Position numbers and translations under genes: made by a program
Notes under the pieces: model-generated
What the model was told of the DNA's origin: nothing
The model's input: the letters and a program-made list of their open reading frames with translations, nothing else
Databases searched by the model: none
Shown: positions 55,510-64,000 of the stretch, piece by piece
Numbering within the stretch: position 1 is the first letter of the stretch
Layout of the letters: each line of letters begins with the position of its first letter
DNA from: Chitinophagales bacterium
GTDB lineage: Bacteria > Bacteroidota > Bacteroidia > Chitinophagales > UBA10324
Assembly: GCA_019694975.1 (NCBI GenBank)
Contig: JAIBAY010000003.1
Coordinates: forward strand, 248,001-312,000
DNA length: 64,000 nucleotides
Reading direction: 5' to 3'

Positions 55510-58500
55510 ATGAAAAAACAAACCATTCAATTAATAGTCTTGGTATTGTGCAGTATGCTTGCTGGAATTACTGTTCATGCACAGGCACCGCAGGCTTTTC
55601 CCTATCAGGCAGTAGCTCATGATAGTGTCGGCAATTTGATAGCCGATCAAAACATCTCTCTTCGCTTCAGCATATTGGATGGAAGCAATGCAGGACCGGT
55701 TGTTTATCAGGAAACACAAAGTGTTACCACCACCTCATTGGGATTGTTTAGCCTGAATATCGGCCAGGGAACAGTGGTAAGCGGGGCCTTCAGCAACATT
55801 AACTGGGGAAACGGAGCTAAATATCTGCAGGTAGAAATGGATGCTTCCGGGGGAACAAACTATTTGCTGATGGGCACCTCGCAACTCCTCAGTGTTCCCT
55901 ATGCAATCTATTCGAATGCTGCCGGCAGCTCAAACGGAGCAGGACTTGCTGATGGTACAGCAGAAGGAAATACTCCCTATTGGGATGGCACTTCCTGGGT
56001 TACTTCTTCCTCCAATATTTACAATAATGGAAGTAATGTGGGCATCGGTGTTGCAACTCCTGAATTTAAATTGCATGTAAGCGATGATGCTTCATTCAAT
56101 AATGTTAGAGTTGGAACAGGGAATGGAAGCAGCAATGTAAAAACCAATACTGCTATTGGTTTTGAAGTGCTCAGGAACAATACAATCGGCAACTATAATA
56201 CTGCGGGCGGCTACTATTCACTTTCTAATAATACGACCGGAAATTTTAATACTGCATTTGGCGACTATACGCTCTTTAACAATACAACAGGAAATGCAAA
56301 TACTGCGGTCGGAAACTATTCCCTGTTCTCCAATACCGGTTATAACAACACGGCGCTGGGTAACTACTCTTTGTTCAGCAATACTACCGGAGGGTCTAAT
56401 ACTGCCATTGGAAATTATTCCATGTTTACGAATACCACCGGAAGCAATAATACGGTGATCGGCTACCAGGCCGACCTGCTTTCACCTGATCTGATCAATG
56501 CCACAGCGATAGGCGCCAATACTATTGTTAATAAAAGCAACACGTTGATTCTTGGCAATAATGCGAATGTTGGTATTGGAACTTCTGAACCAACCTTTAA
56601 ACTTGAAGTTACTGCTGATGCATCCGTCAATTCAGTCAGAGTAGGAAGAGGAGGAGGCAACATTGATCATAATACTGCAGTTGGTACACTTGCGCTCGAT
56701 TCCAATACTACCGGCACACTCAATACAGCAATTGGCTACCAATCTCTTTTTTCAAATACTACGGGAAGTTTTAACACCGCCGTGGGTTGGTCAGCGCTTT
56801 TTTCGAATACCGGTGGGAATAGTAATACGGCACTTGGTGAATATTCTCTTGCATCTAATACAGTGGGAGAAAATAATATAGCAATCGGTAAAAATGCTGC
56901 TCAAAGCAATACCACAGGAAGCAGCAACACAGTAATAGGATCAAAAGCGTTTCTTAGTAATACTACCGGAAGTGAAAATGTCGCAATAGGAAAAGATGCC
57001 TTTCAGGGCAATACTACCGGTTCATTTAATACCGCAATTGGAAACAGTGCACTCTTGATGAACAGCACCGGAAATCTGAATACGGCAATTGGCTGGAATG
57101 CCCTGCAATTAAACACTGCCGGAACAGTTAACACTGCTTTAGGTGAATATGCTCTTTCCAATAACACAACCGGAGAAAACAATGTTGCTATTGGAGCTGC
57201 TGCATTAAGTGCAAATACTACCGGCAGCGATAACATTGCATTAGGTAAAAGCGCCAATGTTGGCTCAGGCAATCTCACCAATGCCATTGCTATAGGTAAT
57301 GATGCGATGGTAAGCACGAGCAACAGCATGGTGCTTGGGAATGGCGTAAATGTGGGTATTGGAACCAGCTCACCCGCTTATCAACTTCATATTAAAGCAC
57401 CTTCTCTTGCCAACGCTCCTTTTAGAATTGACAGGTCTGATGCAACTCCTTTGTTTGATATCAGTACAGATGCCCAACAAGGCTATATTAATTTGTATGA
57501 CCCCCAGGGAAATGCTGATGTCTCGCTGACTACGGGGAGCACTGGCAGTAATAACAGCTGGATAAGCGGCAATCTGGGAATTGGTACTACCTCCCCTGAT
57601 TCCAAACTTGATGTTGCCGGCGATGCAATCATCGAAGGCAGTGCAACTATTCAAGCCGGTGCAATTATTCAAGGCGGTACAACTATTGAAGGCGATCTTA
57701 CACTTAATACAGGCGATGAAGGGCAGGTTAAAATTGTAAGTACCAATAGTACAGTTAACCAGGGTAATCCCGGATCTTACCCTTTATACGTTACAGGCGC
57801 GAAAGCAGGAATTTTGATAAAGGTAGATGAAGCTGACCCGGCTATGGCCAATAACTTCATCACCTTCTGGGACAATCACCCAAGTGCTGTTGGTGCAATT
57901 GAAGGCCAGACTGCCGATGAGATTCATAATAGCTGGACATATGCTTTCTGGCAGACTGCCCAGTCTTTGGAGTTTGCGCTCAGCATAGCTGCAGTAGTAG
58001 CCGATAATCTTGGTGTTGATGATTTTGATATGGCATTAATTGATGCTGCTCAAATTGGTGATCTTGCAGGTAATTGGGGCGCAGAAGCATTACAGTTAGA
58101 AATTGAACAGGGTGTTTCCTATACGTCCGGCAGTGCTGATTATGCTGAATGGCTGCCACGCGCCTCTGTTGCAGAACAACTGGCTCCCGGCGATATCGTT
58201 GGAGTGGTTGGCGGGAAAATTTCCAAAAAAACAACAGGAATAAATCAACTGATGGCGATCTCTTCTGCTCCCATGGTTTTGGGTAATGTGCCTGAGAAGG
58301 GAAAAGAAAAGGATTATGAAAAAGTGGCATTTATGGGGCAGGTTCCTGTGAAAGTTAAAGGCATTGTAAATATTGGCGATTACATTATTGCCTCAGGTAA
58401 CAATGATGGAATTGGCATTGCAGTGAGTGAAGAAAAAATGACGGCGGAAGATTATACCAGCATGGTCGGCATTGCCTGGTCAGAAAGCAAGATGACAAAC

Positions 58501-58977
58501 GGAGTTTCATTTATAAATACAGTGGTAAGTGCAAACAATAATGTGCTTGCTCCGCGCATGGCGCAAATGCAAAGAGAACGGGATGAACTGAAAAACCAGA
58601 TGGATGCTGTGGTGAGTTATCTCCAATCGAAAGACCCAGATTTTAAAATGCCCCTGATAACGAGAACTGAGACGCAACACCAAATTGTCGAAGCGCAGGA
58701 TTTCACGCAGCGTGATTTGCAGAAATATTCCTCCGGTTATGAGTATATGAAAGAAATGGTAAAAAAGAATCCGGAGGCGGTACATGCAATTCTTGCGCAT
58801 GCCAGCACAGAAATTACGAAACGAGGAGTCGAGATTAACAGGGTTCCTAAAATGAAAAGTATACTGGCAGATGAAAATAGTTTTCTTGCGGAATATCAAA
58901 GTAGTCTTTCAACTTACATGGAGCTGATCTCGCAGCAAAAAGAAAAAGCGGATGGAAATCTTTTAAACAAGAATTAA
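55510..58977 (+). CDS. Large secreted fibre protein with beta-roll repeats and a SADYAEW (Peptidase G2-like) domain
   Basis: 1155 residues with signal peptide (MKKQTIQLIVLVLCSMLAGI, cleaved near VHAQ). Residues 25-140 form a beta domain (FPYQAVAHDSVGNLIADQNI) common to Bacteroidota fibre proteins. Seven 17-residue units lie at about 213-322 and eleven at about 388-580, each preceded by a GIGTxxPxxKLxV and DASxNxVRVG module. A region with GDAIIEGSATIQAGAIIQGG is a second, short beta-roll. At 875 the sequence SADYAEWLPRASVAEQLAPG, then GKISKKTTGINQLMAISSAP, resembles the Peptidase_G2 autocleaving chaperone of phage appendages. A helical tail (about 1030-1155) follows. Unlike its neighbours it has no T9SS domain. 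It follows the preceding gene by 62 bases. Confidence 0.82.
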   Translation: MKKQTIQLIVLVLCSMLAGITVHAQAPQAFPYQAVAHDSVGNLIADQNISLRFSILDGSNAGPVVYQETQSVTTTSLGLFSLNIGQGTVVSGAFSNINWGNGAKYLQVEMDASGGTNYLLMGTSQLLSVPYAIYSNAAGSSNGAGLADGTAEGNTPYWDGTSWVTSSSNIYNNGSNVGIGVATPEFKLHVSDDASFNNVRVGTGNGSSNVKTNTAIGFEVLRNNTIGNYNTAGGYYSLSNNTTGNFNTAFGDYTLFNNTTGNANTAVGNYSLFSNTGYNNTALGNYSLFSNTTGGSNTAIGNYSMFTNTTGSNNTVIGYQADLLSPDLINATAIGANTIVNKSNTLILGNNANVGIGTSEPTFKLEVTADASVNSVRVGRGGGNIDHNTAVGTLALDSNTTGTLNTAIGYQSLFSNTTGSFNTAVGWSALFSNTGGNSNTALGEYSLASNTVGENNIAIGKNAAQSNTTGSSNTVIGSKAFLSNTTGSENVAIGKDAFQGNTTGSFNTAIGNSALLMNSTGNLNTAIGWNALQLNTAGTVNTALGEYALSNNTTGENNVAIGAAALSANTTGSDNIALGKSANVGSGNLTNAIAIGNDAMVSTSNSMVLGNGVNVGIGTSSPAYQLHIKAPSLANAPFRIDRSDATPLFDISTDAQQGYINLYDPQGNADVSLTTGSTGSNNSWISGNLGIGTTSPDSKLDVAGDAIIEGSATIQAGAIIQGGTTIEGDLTLNTGDEGQVKIVSTNSTVNQGNPGSYPLYVTGAKAGILIKVDEADPAMANNFITFWDNHPSAVGAIEGQTADEIHNSWTYAFWQTAQSLEFALSIAAVVADNLGVDDFDMALIDAAQIGDLAGNWGAEALQLEIEQGVSYTSGSADYAEWLPRASVAEQLAPGDIVGVVGGKISKKTTGINQLMAISSAPMVLGNVPEKGKEKDYEKVAFMGQVPVKVKGIVNIGDYIIASGNNDGIGIAVSEEKMTAEDYTSMVGIAWSESKMTNGVSFINTVVSANNNVLAPRMAQMQRERDELKNQMDAVVSYLQSKDPDFKMPLITRTETQHQIVEAQDFTQRDLQKYSSGYEYMKEMVKKNPEAVHAILAHASTEITKRGVEINRVPKMKSILADENSFLAEYQSSLSTYMELISQQKEKADGNLLNKN
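56146..56476 (+). repeat. 51-bp/17-residue beta-roll repeats, second block
   Basis: Six to seven tandem units encode NTAxGxYSLFxNTTGxx; one unit has lost a residue (NTAVGNYSLFSNTGYN). Several neighbouring units are close copies at DNA level, suggesting recent expansion. Confidence 0.82.
56671..57257 (+). repeat. 51-bp/17-residue beta-roll repeats, third block
   Basis: About eleven and a half tandem units encode NTAIGxxALxxNTTGxx, the longest block in the window. It ends in NIALGKSANV and leads into the same AIAIGNDAMVSTSNSMVLGN exit module seen after the other blocks. Confidence 0.85.
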
Positions 58978-59011
58978 GCAGTTCAAGGCAATATCACGCT
59001 AAAATTTTTTT

Positions 59012-60508
59012 ATGAAATATTGTGCTTCATTCATGCTGCTGGTGGTGTTTAGTATGCTCTCATTAGTAAGCGCGGCGCAATCACTCAGCCGCGATGTATT
59101 GTCAACTAATGGCGGCAATCAAACCGCCGGAGGTATTTCATTATCATGGACGCTTGGCGAAACGATTACTCCCACGCTAACGGCCGGCAACAGTATATTA
59201 ACGCAGGGCTTTGAGCAATCCGCATGTTTGATTCAGACGGAATGGATTTCACCAAACCCCATTTGCGCCGGAAATACGGTTGTTGTTTCATTTAATGCTT
59301 CGGGTATAATCGGCAGTGGAAATATTTTCACGGCAGAATTATCTGATCTGAATGGAAGCTTTTATTCGCCAACGATAATCGGAAGCATTGAAAGTAACAG
59401 CAGCGGCACAGTAAATGCAGTAATTCCTGAAAACACGGTTGCCGGCACGCATTATCGCATTCGCGTGGTTGCAGATAAACCAAAGGTAGTTGGCAGCGAC
59501 AATGGAACAGATATCATCCTTCAACAATTAACTAACTGGTATCTTGATGCAGATGGAGATCATTATTATACCGGAGATGGAATTGTGCAATGCACCCATC
59601 CAGGAACAGGATTTACCGCAACAGATTTAACAGGCGGAAATGATTGCAATGATTCAGATAATATAGTGAATCCCGGAATGACAGATGTGTGCAACGGGAT
59701 AGATGATAATTGCAATGATGCGGTTGATGAAAATATGATGGCAGCAACGATAACAATGTTAAGTAGACGTGATGACTGCAAAGGTGTTTCCATTGTTCTT
59801 GCTGCAAATGGTGGTGCCGGCATCAGCTACCAATGGAAAAAAGAGGGCATAGAAATTCCGGGCGCCACCGGTGCACATTATAATATAGGAAAGGGAGGAA
59901 ACTACAGTGTTGAGGAGGCCAATGATTTCGGCTGCCACGCAACAGCTGAACCCATAAGCATCAACCTGAATCCATCACATCATGCTATAATTACGCCTCA
60001 GGGATCGCTTGACATTTGTGTAACCGGAAGTGTAGTGCTGCAAGCAAATGGCGGAAGCGGATTCCTTTACCAATGGAGTAAAGGATATCAAAGTATTGCC
60101 GGAGCCACCAATAAAAATTATACGGCTGTAATGGCTGCAAAATACACTGTGGATGTAACCAATACGGACAGTTGCACCAAAACTTCAGCGCCGGTAGAAG
60201 TTGTAAAATCCTGCAGGCTGGATGAAAGCATGAATGAAACAGCGCCTGCCAAATTGCTTGTTTACCCTAATCCGGCGAATGGTGCATTTGCAATTGAGCT
60301 GCATGATGCAACTGAAATTTCCGCAACTGTTGAAATTCAGTTATTCAATGTATTGGGTCAATCAGTTTACCTGAATCGAAAACAAATGAACAACGGATTG
60401 CTTCAAGCAGAGGTGACATTCAATGAAGTTTTTTCTGCAGGGACCTACCTGGTGAAAGTGACCGTGAATGATAAAGTTTATAAGGAGCAGCTGGTTTATC
60501 AACAGTAA
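59012..60508 (+). CDS. Secreted T9SS protein with MopE-like metal-binding motif
   Basis: 498 residues with signal peptide ([20 protein letters not shown], then AAQ). The mature N-terminus ([20 protein letters not shown], then LTQGFEQS) is a common Bacteroidota T9SS opening. Around 172-240 is a MopE-type, acidic, cysteine-containing segment: [44 protein letters not shown], which in related proteins binds calcium or copper. Two Ig-like units with YQW follow (about 250-400). The last ~85 residues ([16 protein letters not shown], then [20 protein letters not shown]) are a T9SS type A sorting domain. It is 34 bases after the fibre gene and 5 bases before the decayed prfA copy. Confidence 0.87.
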   Translation: MKYCASFMLLVVFSMLSLVSAAQSLSRDVLSTNGGNQTAGGISLSWTLGETITPTLTAGNSILTQGFEQSACLIQTEWISPNPICAGNTVVVSFNASGIIGSGNIFTAELSDLNGSFYSPTIIGSIESNSSGTVNAVIPENTVAGTHYRIRVVADKPKVVGSDNGTDIILQQLTNWYLDADGDHYYTGDGIVQCTHPGTGFTATDLTGGNDCNDSDNIVNPGMTDVCNGIDDNCNDAVDENMMAATITMLSRRDDCKGVSIVLAANGGAGISYQWKKEGIEIPGATGAHYNIGKGGNYSVEEANDFGCHATAEPISINLNPSHHAIITPQGSLDICVTGSVVLQANGGSGFLYQWSKGYQSIAGATNKNYTAVMAAKYTVDVTNTDSCTKTSAPVEVVKSCRLDESMNETAPAKLLVYPNPANGAFAIELHDATEISATVEIQLFNVLGQSVYLNRKQMNNGLLQAEVTFNEVFSAGTYLVKVTVNDKVYKEQLVYQQ

Positions 60509-60513
60509 TTTTG

Positions 60514-60683
60514 TCCACGGGCGACCGTTCTGCCAAAGTGCGCACCTGCAATTATCCGCAGGCCCGTGTCACCGGCCACCGCATCGGCATGACCAACTAT
60601 GCCTTGCCAGATTTCATCATTGGCAACATACAGGAGATATTTGATGCACTGCAGCTGGCGGAGAAGCTGAAGGAAGGGAGTAT
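60514..60683 (+). pseudogene. Decayed duplicate of the prfA 3' end
   Basis: 170 bases match 50063-50241 with about ten substitutions and one 9-base deletion. The reading frame is kept ([20 protein letters not shown], then [13 protein letters not shown]) but many changes alter the protein, and no promoter or start of RF1 is present. The frame runs on to 60768 into unrelated sequence. It is a fragment, not a gene. Confidence 0.9.
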
Positions 60684-60826
60684 GGTTAATCGCTCTGAAC
60701 GGTTCAGAAAAAAACCAACTCGCACTCGTTTGCAGACAAGATCTGAGGGAGGGGAACGATTGCGCTAATCAAGGTATCCTGTAACAACATAAGGGAGAAA
60801 GAGATTATCAGAAGATGTCTTTCGCT

Positions 60827-60950
60827 GAATCAGCTCCGCATCAAGCTACCCCTTTTTTCTCCTGAATAATCAATTGCCAAACTATAGCAGTAATCCTGAG
60901 ACTCGCGGACAAAGCCTGCTTCAACGGTATTATAGTCAGTGGTATACCTG
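60827..60950 (-). pseudogene. Remnant of a REP-associated (Y1) transposase C-terminus
   Basis: On the minus strand the frame reads NTVEAGFVRESQDYCYSLAI, then DYSGEKRGSLMRS and a stop. This resembles the C-terminal NNPVEAGxVxxxxDYxYSSAxDYAG of Bacteroidota RAYT proteins. The upstream HxH and Tyr parts are gone. The rest of the spacer (60769-61078) holds no gene. Confidence 0.6.
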
Positions 60951-61078
60951 CTTCAGATGTACACCGGCGCCGGATGGGGATTGTCCATTGGTAGCATTGC
61001 CCGGGCCAATTAAAGCGGGCAAAATGATTCTTGTGATTATTTTAATTCTTAATTTTTTTTAAAAGGTTTGAATTGAAT

Positions 61079-62251
61079 CTATTTTTCAATTACCAATTTT
61101 TTCGTCACCATAAAATCAGGTGTTTGAATGTGTATAGCATATACGCCCGTGGCAAAATCATTTGTGAACACTTCTGTCTTTTGGGTATCACTTGCCGTTG
61201 TTGCGTAAATTATTTTTCCGGTGATGTCAACGATTGTTATTATCACTTTTTTGTTGTTGTTCCCTAAAGCGATAGTGAGATGACTGCTGGCAGGATTGGG
61301 AAAAATTTGCACGGTAGCCAGGTTGTCAATAACAGGAACAGACGATATTCCACAATCAGTACTGTAACTTGCAGCAGCATCTTTAAAAAAAGTAACTCCA
61401 TTATAACTATTTGCATTGGCTACATTATCCACCTGGATGCAGGTGAGGCCGGGGTTTACTTCGGCATCTAAAGTTAAATTCGCGTTATTCCCGTTTTGTA
61501 TATTCAGACTTGTAAATTGATTGTGCGAGCATGTCAAATTGGTAAGTGCAGCATTAGCCGCTACATTTAAACTTGTTAATTGATTGTAAGCACACCCAAG
61601 ATAAGTAAGTGCAGTATTAGCTGTAACATTTAAACTTGTCAATTGATTGGTGTAACAAGCCAAAGTAGTTAGTGCAGTATTGGCCGTTACATCTAAACTT
61701 GATAAATTATTGATTTCACACTGCAAGGAAGTAAGTGCTGTATTAGCAGATACATTTAAACTTGTTAAATTATTATCACTGCAATTCAAATCAGTAAGCG
61801 CAGTATTAGCTGCCACATTTAAACTTGCTATGTTATTGTTTTCGCAATTCAGGTAAGTAAGTGCAGTATTATTAGAAACATTTAAATTCGATAATGAAAG
61901 GCCCCAACAACTCAGATAAGTAAGTGCTGTATTAGCCGTTACATTCAAACTGTATATATACAGATGGCCGGAACAATTTAAACCGGTAAGTGCTGTAAAT
62001 GCCTCAATGCCTGTTAAGTTCTGTATCAAAGGCTGATAGGGAATAGCCTGAACATTCAAAAACCCATTGAAAGCAGCGGCTTCATCAACTTGTATTTCCC
62101 CATCACCGTTGGTGTTTATTGCAGGATTGTTTACAAGCTTTGCTTTAAACGCAGCATCAGGAATATTTACATTTTGTGCATTGGCGTTTGAAGAAAACAT
62201 CATTGTAGTAATGATGATTGAATAAATCCTCTTCTGTAGTAGTCTTTTCAT
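61079..62251 (-). CDS. Secreted leucine-rich-repeat protein with T9SS domain
   Basis: 390 residues with signal peptide (MKRLLQKRIYSIIITTMMFS, cleaved near NANAQ). An EF-hand/dockerin-like loop (INTNGDGEIQVDEA) lies at about 45-60. About nine 21-residue leucine-rich units follow (about 85-275), for example TALTDLNCSDNNLTSLNVSA. Each carries a Cys at the same place, so the array should form a cysteine ladder. The last ~80 residues (VQIFPNPASSHLTIAL, then ATGVYAIHIQTPDFMVTKKL) are a T9SS type A sorting domain. Such proteins are exported to the surface and bind proteins or surfaces; the ligand is unknown. Confidence 0.88.
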   Translation of the reverse strand: MKRLLQKRIYSIIITTMMFSSNANAQNVNIPDAAFKAKLVNNPAINTNGDGEIQVDEAAAFNGFLNVQAIPYQPLIQNLTGIEAFTALTGLNCSGHLYIYSLNVTANTALTYLSCWGLSLSNLNVSNNTALTYLNCENNNIASLNVAANTALTDLNCSDNNLTSLNVSANTALTSLQCEINNLSSLDVTANTALTTLACYTNQLTSLNVTANTALTYLGCAYNQLTSLNVAANAALTNLTCSHNQFTSLNIQNGNNANLTLDAEVNPGLTCIQVDNVANANSYNGVTFFKDAAASYSTDCGISSVPVIDNLATVQIFPNPASSHLTIALGNNNKKVIITIVDITGKIIYATTASDTQKTEVFTNDFATGVYAIHIQTPDFMVTKKLVIEK

Positions 62252-62287
62252 TTTGTTAATTTTTAAATGATTGAACAGAATTTATTC

Positions 62288-62660
62288 TTACACCACAGGT
62301 TGTTTTCGTTGCAATAAAATCTGCTGATTGAATTTGCACAATATAACCGCCTTCATACTCTCACAAGTTTTGGCAGCGCTGTGCGGCAAGGAAGACTTGT
62401 GGCTGTGAATACCACTTCCAAAGCCCTCAATCTCTATTAAGCCTTTTCCCCGGCATAATCTGCAACACTGCAATATAGATAATCTTCAGCCCGGAAAACA
62501 ATTCCTGCTTCAACCGGATTTTAATGAATATAACCTACTTTTTATTCTATCATGGCAGTTGCAATCAATTCGATCGGATGATTATCCTGCTGCCAGAATT
62601 GTAATTCTTTATTGTTTGGATTTGCCAATCCGGCTTTGCGAAAGCCACGTAAGGTGAAAT
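62288..62660 (-). pseudogene. Decayed REP-associated (Y1) transposase
   Basis: On the minus strand: RGFRKAGLANPNNKELQFWQ, QDNHPIELIATAMIE, stop, KVGYIH, stop, NPVEAGIVFRAEDYLYCSVA, DYAGEK, then a frameshift into GLIEIEGFGSGIHSHKSSLP. The FWQQDNHPIEL and YIHNNPVEAG blocks are hallmarks of RAYT proteins. Two in-frame stops and one shift show it is dead. The catalytic N-terminal region is not recognisable. The remaining spacer (62252-62814) holds no gene. Confidence 0.75.
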
Positions 62661-62814
62661 GTGACGCAGAACAGGGACACAGATGCATGACTCAAACAAT
62701 CGTTCTGATGCCGGATGGTGAAAGACCGGCAGGAGACTTCATGATTCCTTCCTTTTCTGCCCGTTTCAAGAGACCTAAGTATTATCTTACTCCATTGATT
62801 TTAACTGATATTAC

Positions 62815-63966
62815 ATGAAATGTCTGCTGATCATTTTCATTTGCCTGTCGCACCTGCTGGCCATGGCACAGCCTGATTTGCGTGCCCGTGACCTCGGCAT
62901 TCCCTTCGATGGCACGCCCGGAAAATACAATGCCATCACCGACGTGCCCGGTGTGCTGGTGGGTTACAAAACGCTGATCTCAGGATCAGGAAAACTGGTT
63001 GCAGGCAAGGGGCCGGTACGTACTGGTGTCACAGTGATACTGCCGAAAGGAAAAACCAATGACGGTTATCCTGCTGCCTGGTTCTCACTGAATGGCGACG
63101 GGGAGATGACGGGCCTGCCTTACATCGAAGACTATGGAATGGGTTATGGGCCCATTGGCATCACCAATACAAACAGTGTCGGAACGGTGAAGGATGCCAT
63201 CGGCTCCTGGAGTGTGAACCATTTCTCTCAGGGTGAGTTTGTAGATTATTCGTTCGGCCTGCCGGTAGCAGCAGAAACCTGGGACGGAGGATTGAATGAC
63301 ATTAACGGCTTTCATGTAAAAGCAGAACATGTCTGGCAGGCACTCGACAGCGCAAAAAGCGGCATGATTAAAGAAGGCAATGTGGGCGGCGGAACAGGCA
63401 TGGTTTGTTATGAGTTTAAAGGCGGCAGCGGAACAGCTTCCAGGATGTTCACCATTGATTCGGTGAACTATACATTGGGCGTTTTTGTGCAGGCGAATTT
63501 TGGCGGAAGGGAAGAGCTGACCATTACCGGAGTTCCGGTCGGAAAAGAAATCACAGACCTGCTTCCTGTGTATGATGAGACCGGAAGAAAGGATGGTTCC
63601 ATCATCGTGATTGTTGGAACCAATGCGCCTTTATTGCCAGGACAATTAAAGCAGGTTGCCAAAAGAGTCACGCATGGCATTGCCAGAACAGGAACGTATT
63701 CGCACAATGGTTCAGGAGAAATTTTTCTTGCATTTTCCACAGCAACACCACAATACAATAAAGAAAATACAGCAGAAAGCTGGAAAGTAATTCCGAAATG
63801 GGAATTGGATCCTGTCTACAAAGCAACAGTGGAAGCAACGGAAGAGGCTATCATTAATGCATTGGTAGCTGCTGAAGACATGGAGGGAATCAATGGAAAT
63901 AAGGTATATGCCATTCCGCATGAAAGGTTGAAGGAGATGATGAAGAAATACAACAGGCTGAGGTGA
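62815..63966 (+). CDS. Secreted P1-family (DmpA-like) aminopeptidase
   Basis: 383 residues with signal peptide (MKCLLIIFICLSHLLAMAQ). It matches family S58: ARDLGIPFDGTPGKYNAITD, VGVTV-type strand RTGVTVILPKG, ITNTNSVGTVKDAI, and EGNVGGGTGMVCYEFKGGSG. The expected self-cleavage is between G204 and S205 (KGG/SGTASR), releasing S205 as the N-terminal nucleophile of the beta chain. Family members hydrolyse N-terminal L- or D-amino acids or beta-peptides. The export signal suggests action in the periplasm or outside. It is complete, 34 bases from the window edge. Confidence 0.93.
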   Translation: MKCLLIIFICLSHLLAMAQPDLRARDLGIPFDGTPGKYNAITDVPGVLVGYKTLISGSGKLVAGKGPVRTGVTVILPKGKTNDGYPAAWFSLNGDGEMTGLPYIEDYGMGYGPIGITNTNSVGTVKDAIGSWSVNHFSQGEFVDYSFGLPVAAETWDGGLNDINGFHVKAEHVWQALDSAKSGMIKEGNVGGGTGMVCYEFKGGSGTASRMFTIDSVNYTLGVFVQANFGGREELTITGVPVGKEITDLLPVYDETGRKDGSIIVIVGTNAPLLPGQLKQVAKRVTHGIARTGTYSHNGSGEIFLAFSTATPQYNKENTAESWKVIPKWELDPVYKATVEATEEAIINALVAAEDMEGINGNKVYAIPHERLKEMMKKYNRLR

Positions 63967-64000
63967 AGTGATTGCGGAATCAGGATGAGAATGAGAATGG

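Noticed and set aside
53048..57257. CRISPR-like array from regular 51-base periodicity
   Set aside because: The repeats are in frame, encode a 17-residue protein unit, diverge in sequence, and there are no unique spacers or cas genes.
60511..60768. 85-codon open frame after the T9SS gene as a real gene
   Set aside because: Its first two thirds are a decayed copy of the end of prfA, and the rest has no recognisable pattern. It has no promoter or domain of its own.
62288..62473. 61-codon minus-strand frame as a small gene
   Set aside because: It is the out-of-frame tail of the decayed RAYT gene (GLIEIEGF is the family's C-terminal motif).
1..64000. tRNA or rRNA genes
   Set aside because: I looked for T-loop (GGTTCGANTCC-like) and cloverleaf patterns in the intergenic regions and saw none; a tRNAscan run would settle it.

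Overview
The window comes from a member of the Bacteroidota, probably a free-living Chitinophagia/Saprospiria-type bacterium. The evidence is a SusC/SusD pair, Por-type (T9SS) C-terminal sorting domains, DUF2480 and DUF6427 genes, and promoters of the TAnnTTTG type. No rRNA, tRNA, CRISPR array or intact transposase was seen.

Layout. 1-1873: fabF (5' end outside the window) and rnc, separated by a terminator. 1898-4924: a small defence/mobility patch with a doubly broken NUMOD4/HNH-type gene and a single-gene TIR-TIR-SLOG protein. 5302-10095: a persulfide/sulfur-stress locus (persulfide dioxygenase-rhodanese fusion, two rhodaneses, a Prx6-type peroxiredoxin, two small membrane proteins, OsmC, a half-size TauE transporter and a Crp/Fnr regulator). 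Its two promoters carry the same 15-bp operator at the same distance from the -7 element. 10383-15932: an RND-like adaptor, FtsX permease and LolD-type ATPase operon, convergent with a P-type cation ATPase. 16269-23977: housekeeping and envelope genes (rnhB, lytic transglycosylase, DUF2480, ppiD, lptC, an outer membrane protein, coaX). 24198-31189: SusD, SusC and DsbD. 31286-42550: purQ, membrane and secreted proteins, a PagL-like lipid A deacylase, a VPS10/BNR protein and modABC. 42708-50251: diacylglycerol kinase family, an acetyltransferase-like protein, priA, radical SAM, a methyltransferase and prfA.

50252-60513 looks like an insertion at the 3' end of prfA. A second, decayed copy of the last ~180 bp of prfA lies at 60514-60683. 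Between the copies are a broken methyltransferase, a ChaN-like/DUF6624 protein and three surface genes. Two of those are large repeat proteins built like phage tail fibres; one combines a YadA-like beta-roll, an S74-type self-cleaving chaperone and a T9SS sorting domain. Beyond the second prfA copy come two decayed RAYT (REP-associated Y1 transposase) remnants, an LRR-T9SS protein and a DmpA-type aminopeptidase.

The strongest leads are the TIR-TIR-SLOG protein, the prfA 3'-end duplication and its cargo, the fibre/T9SS architecture, the shared Crp/Fnr operator, and a ~120-bp intergenic repeat whose two copies preserve a three-way-junction fold.
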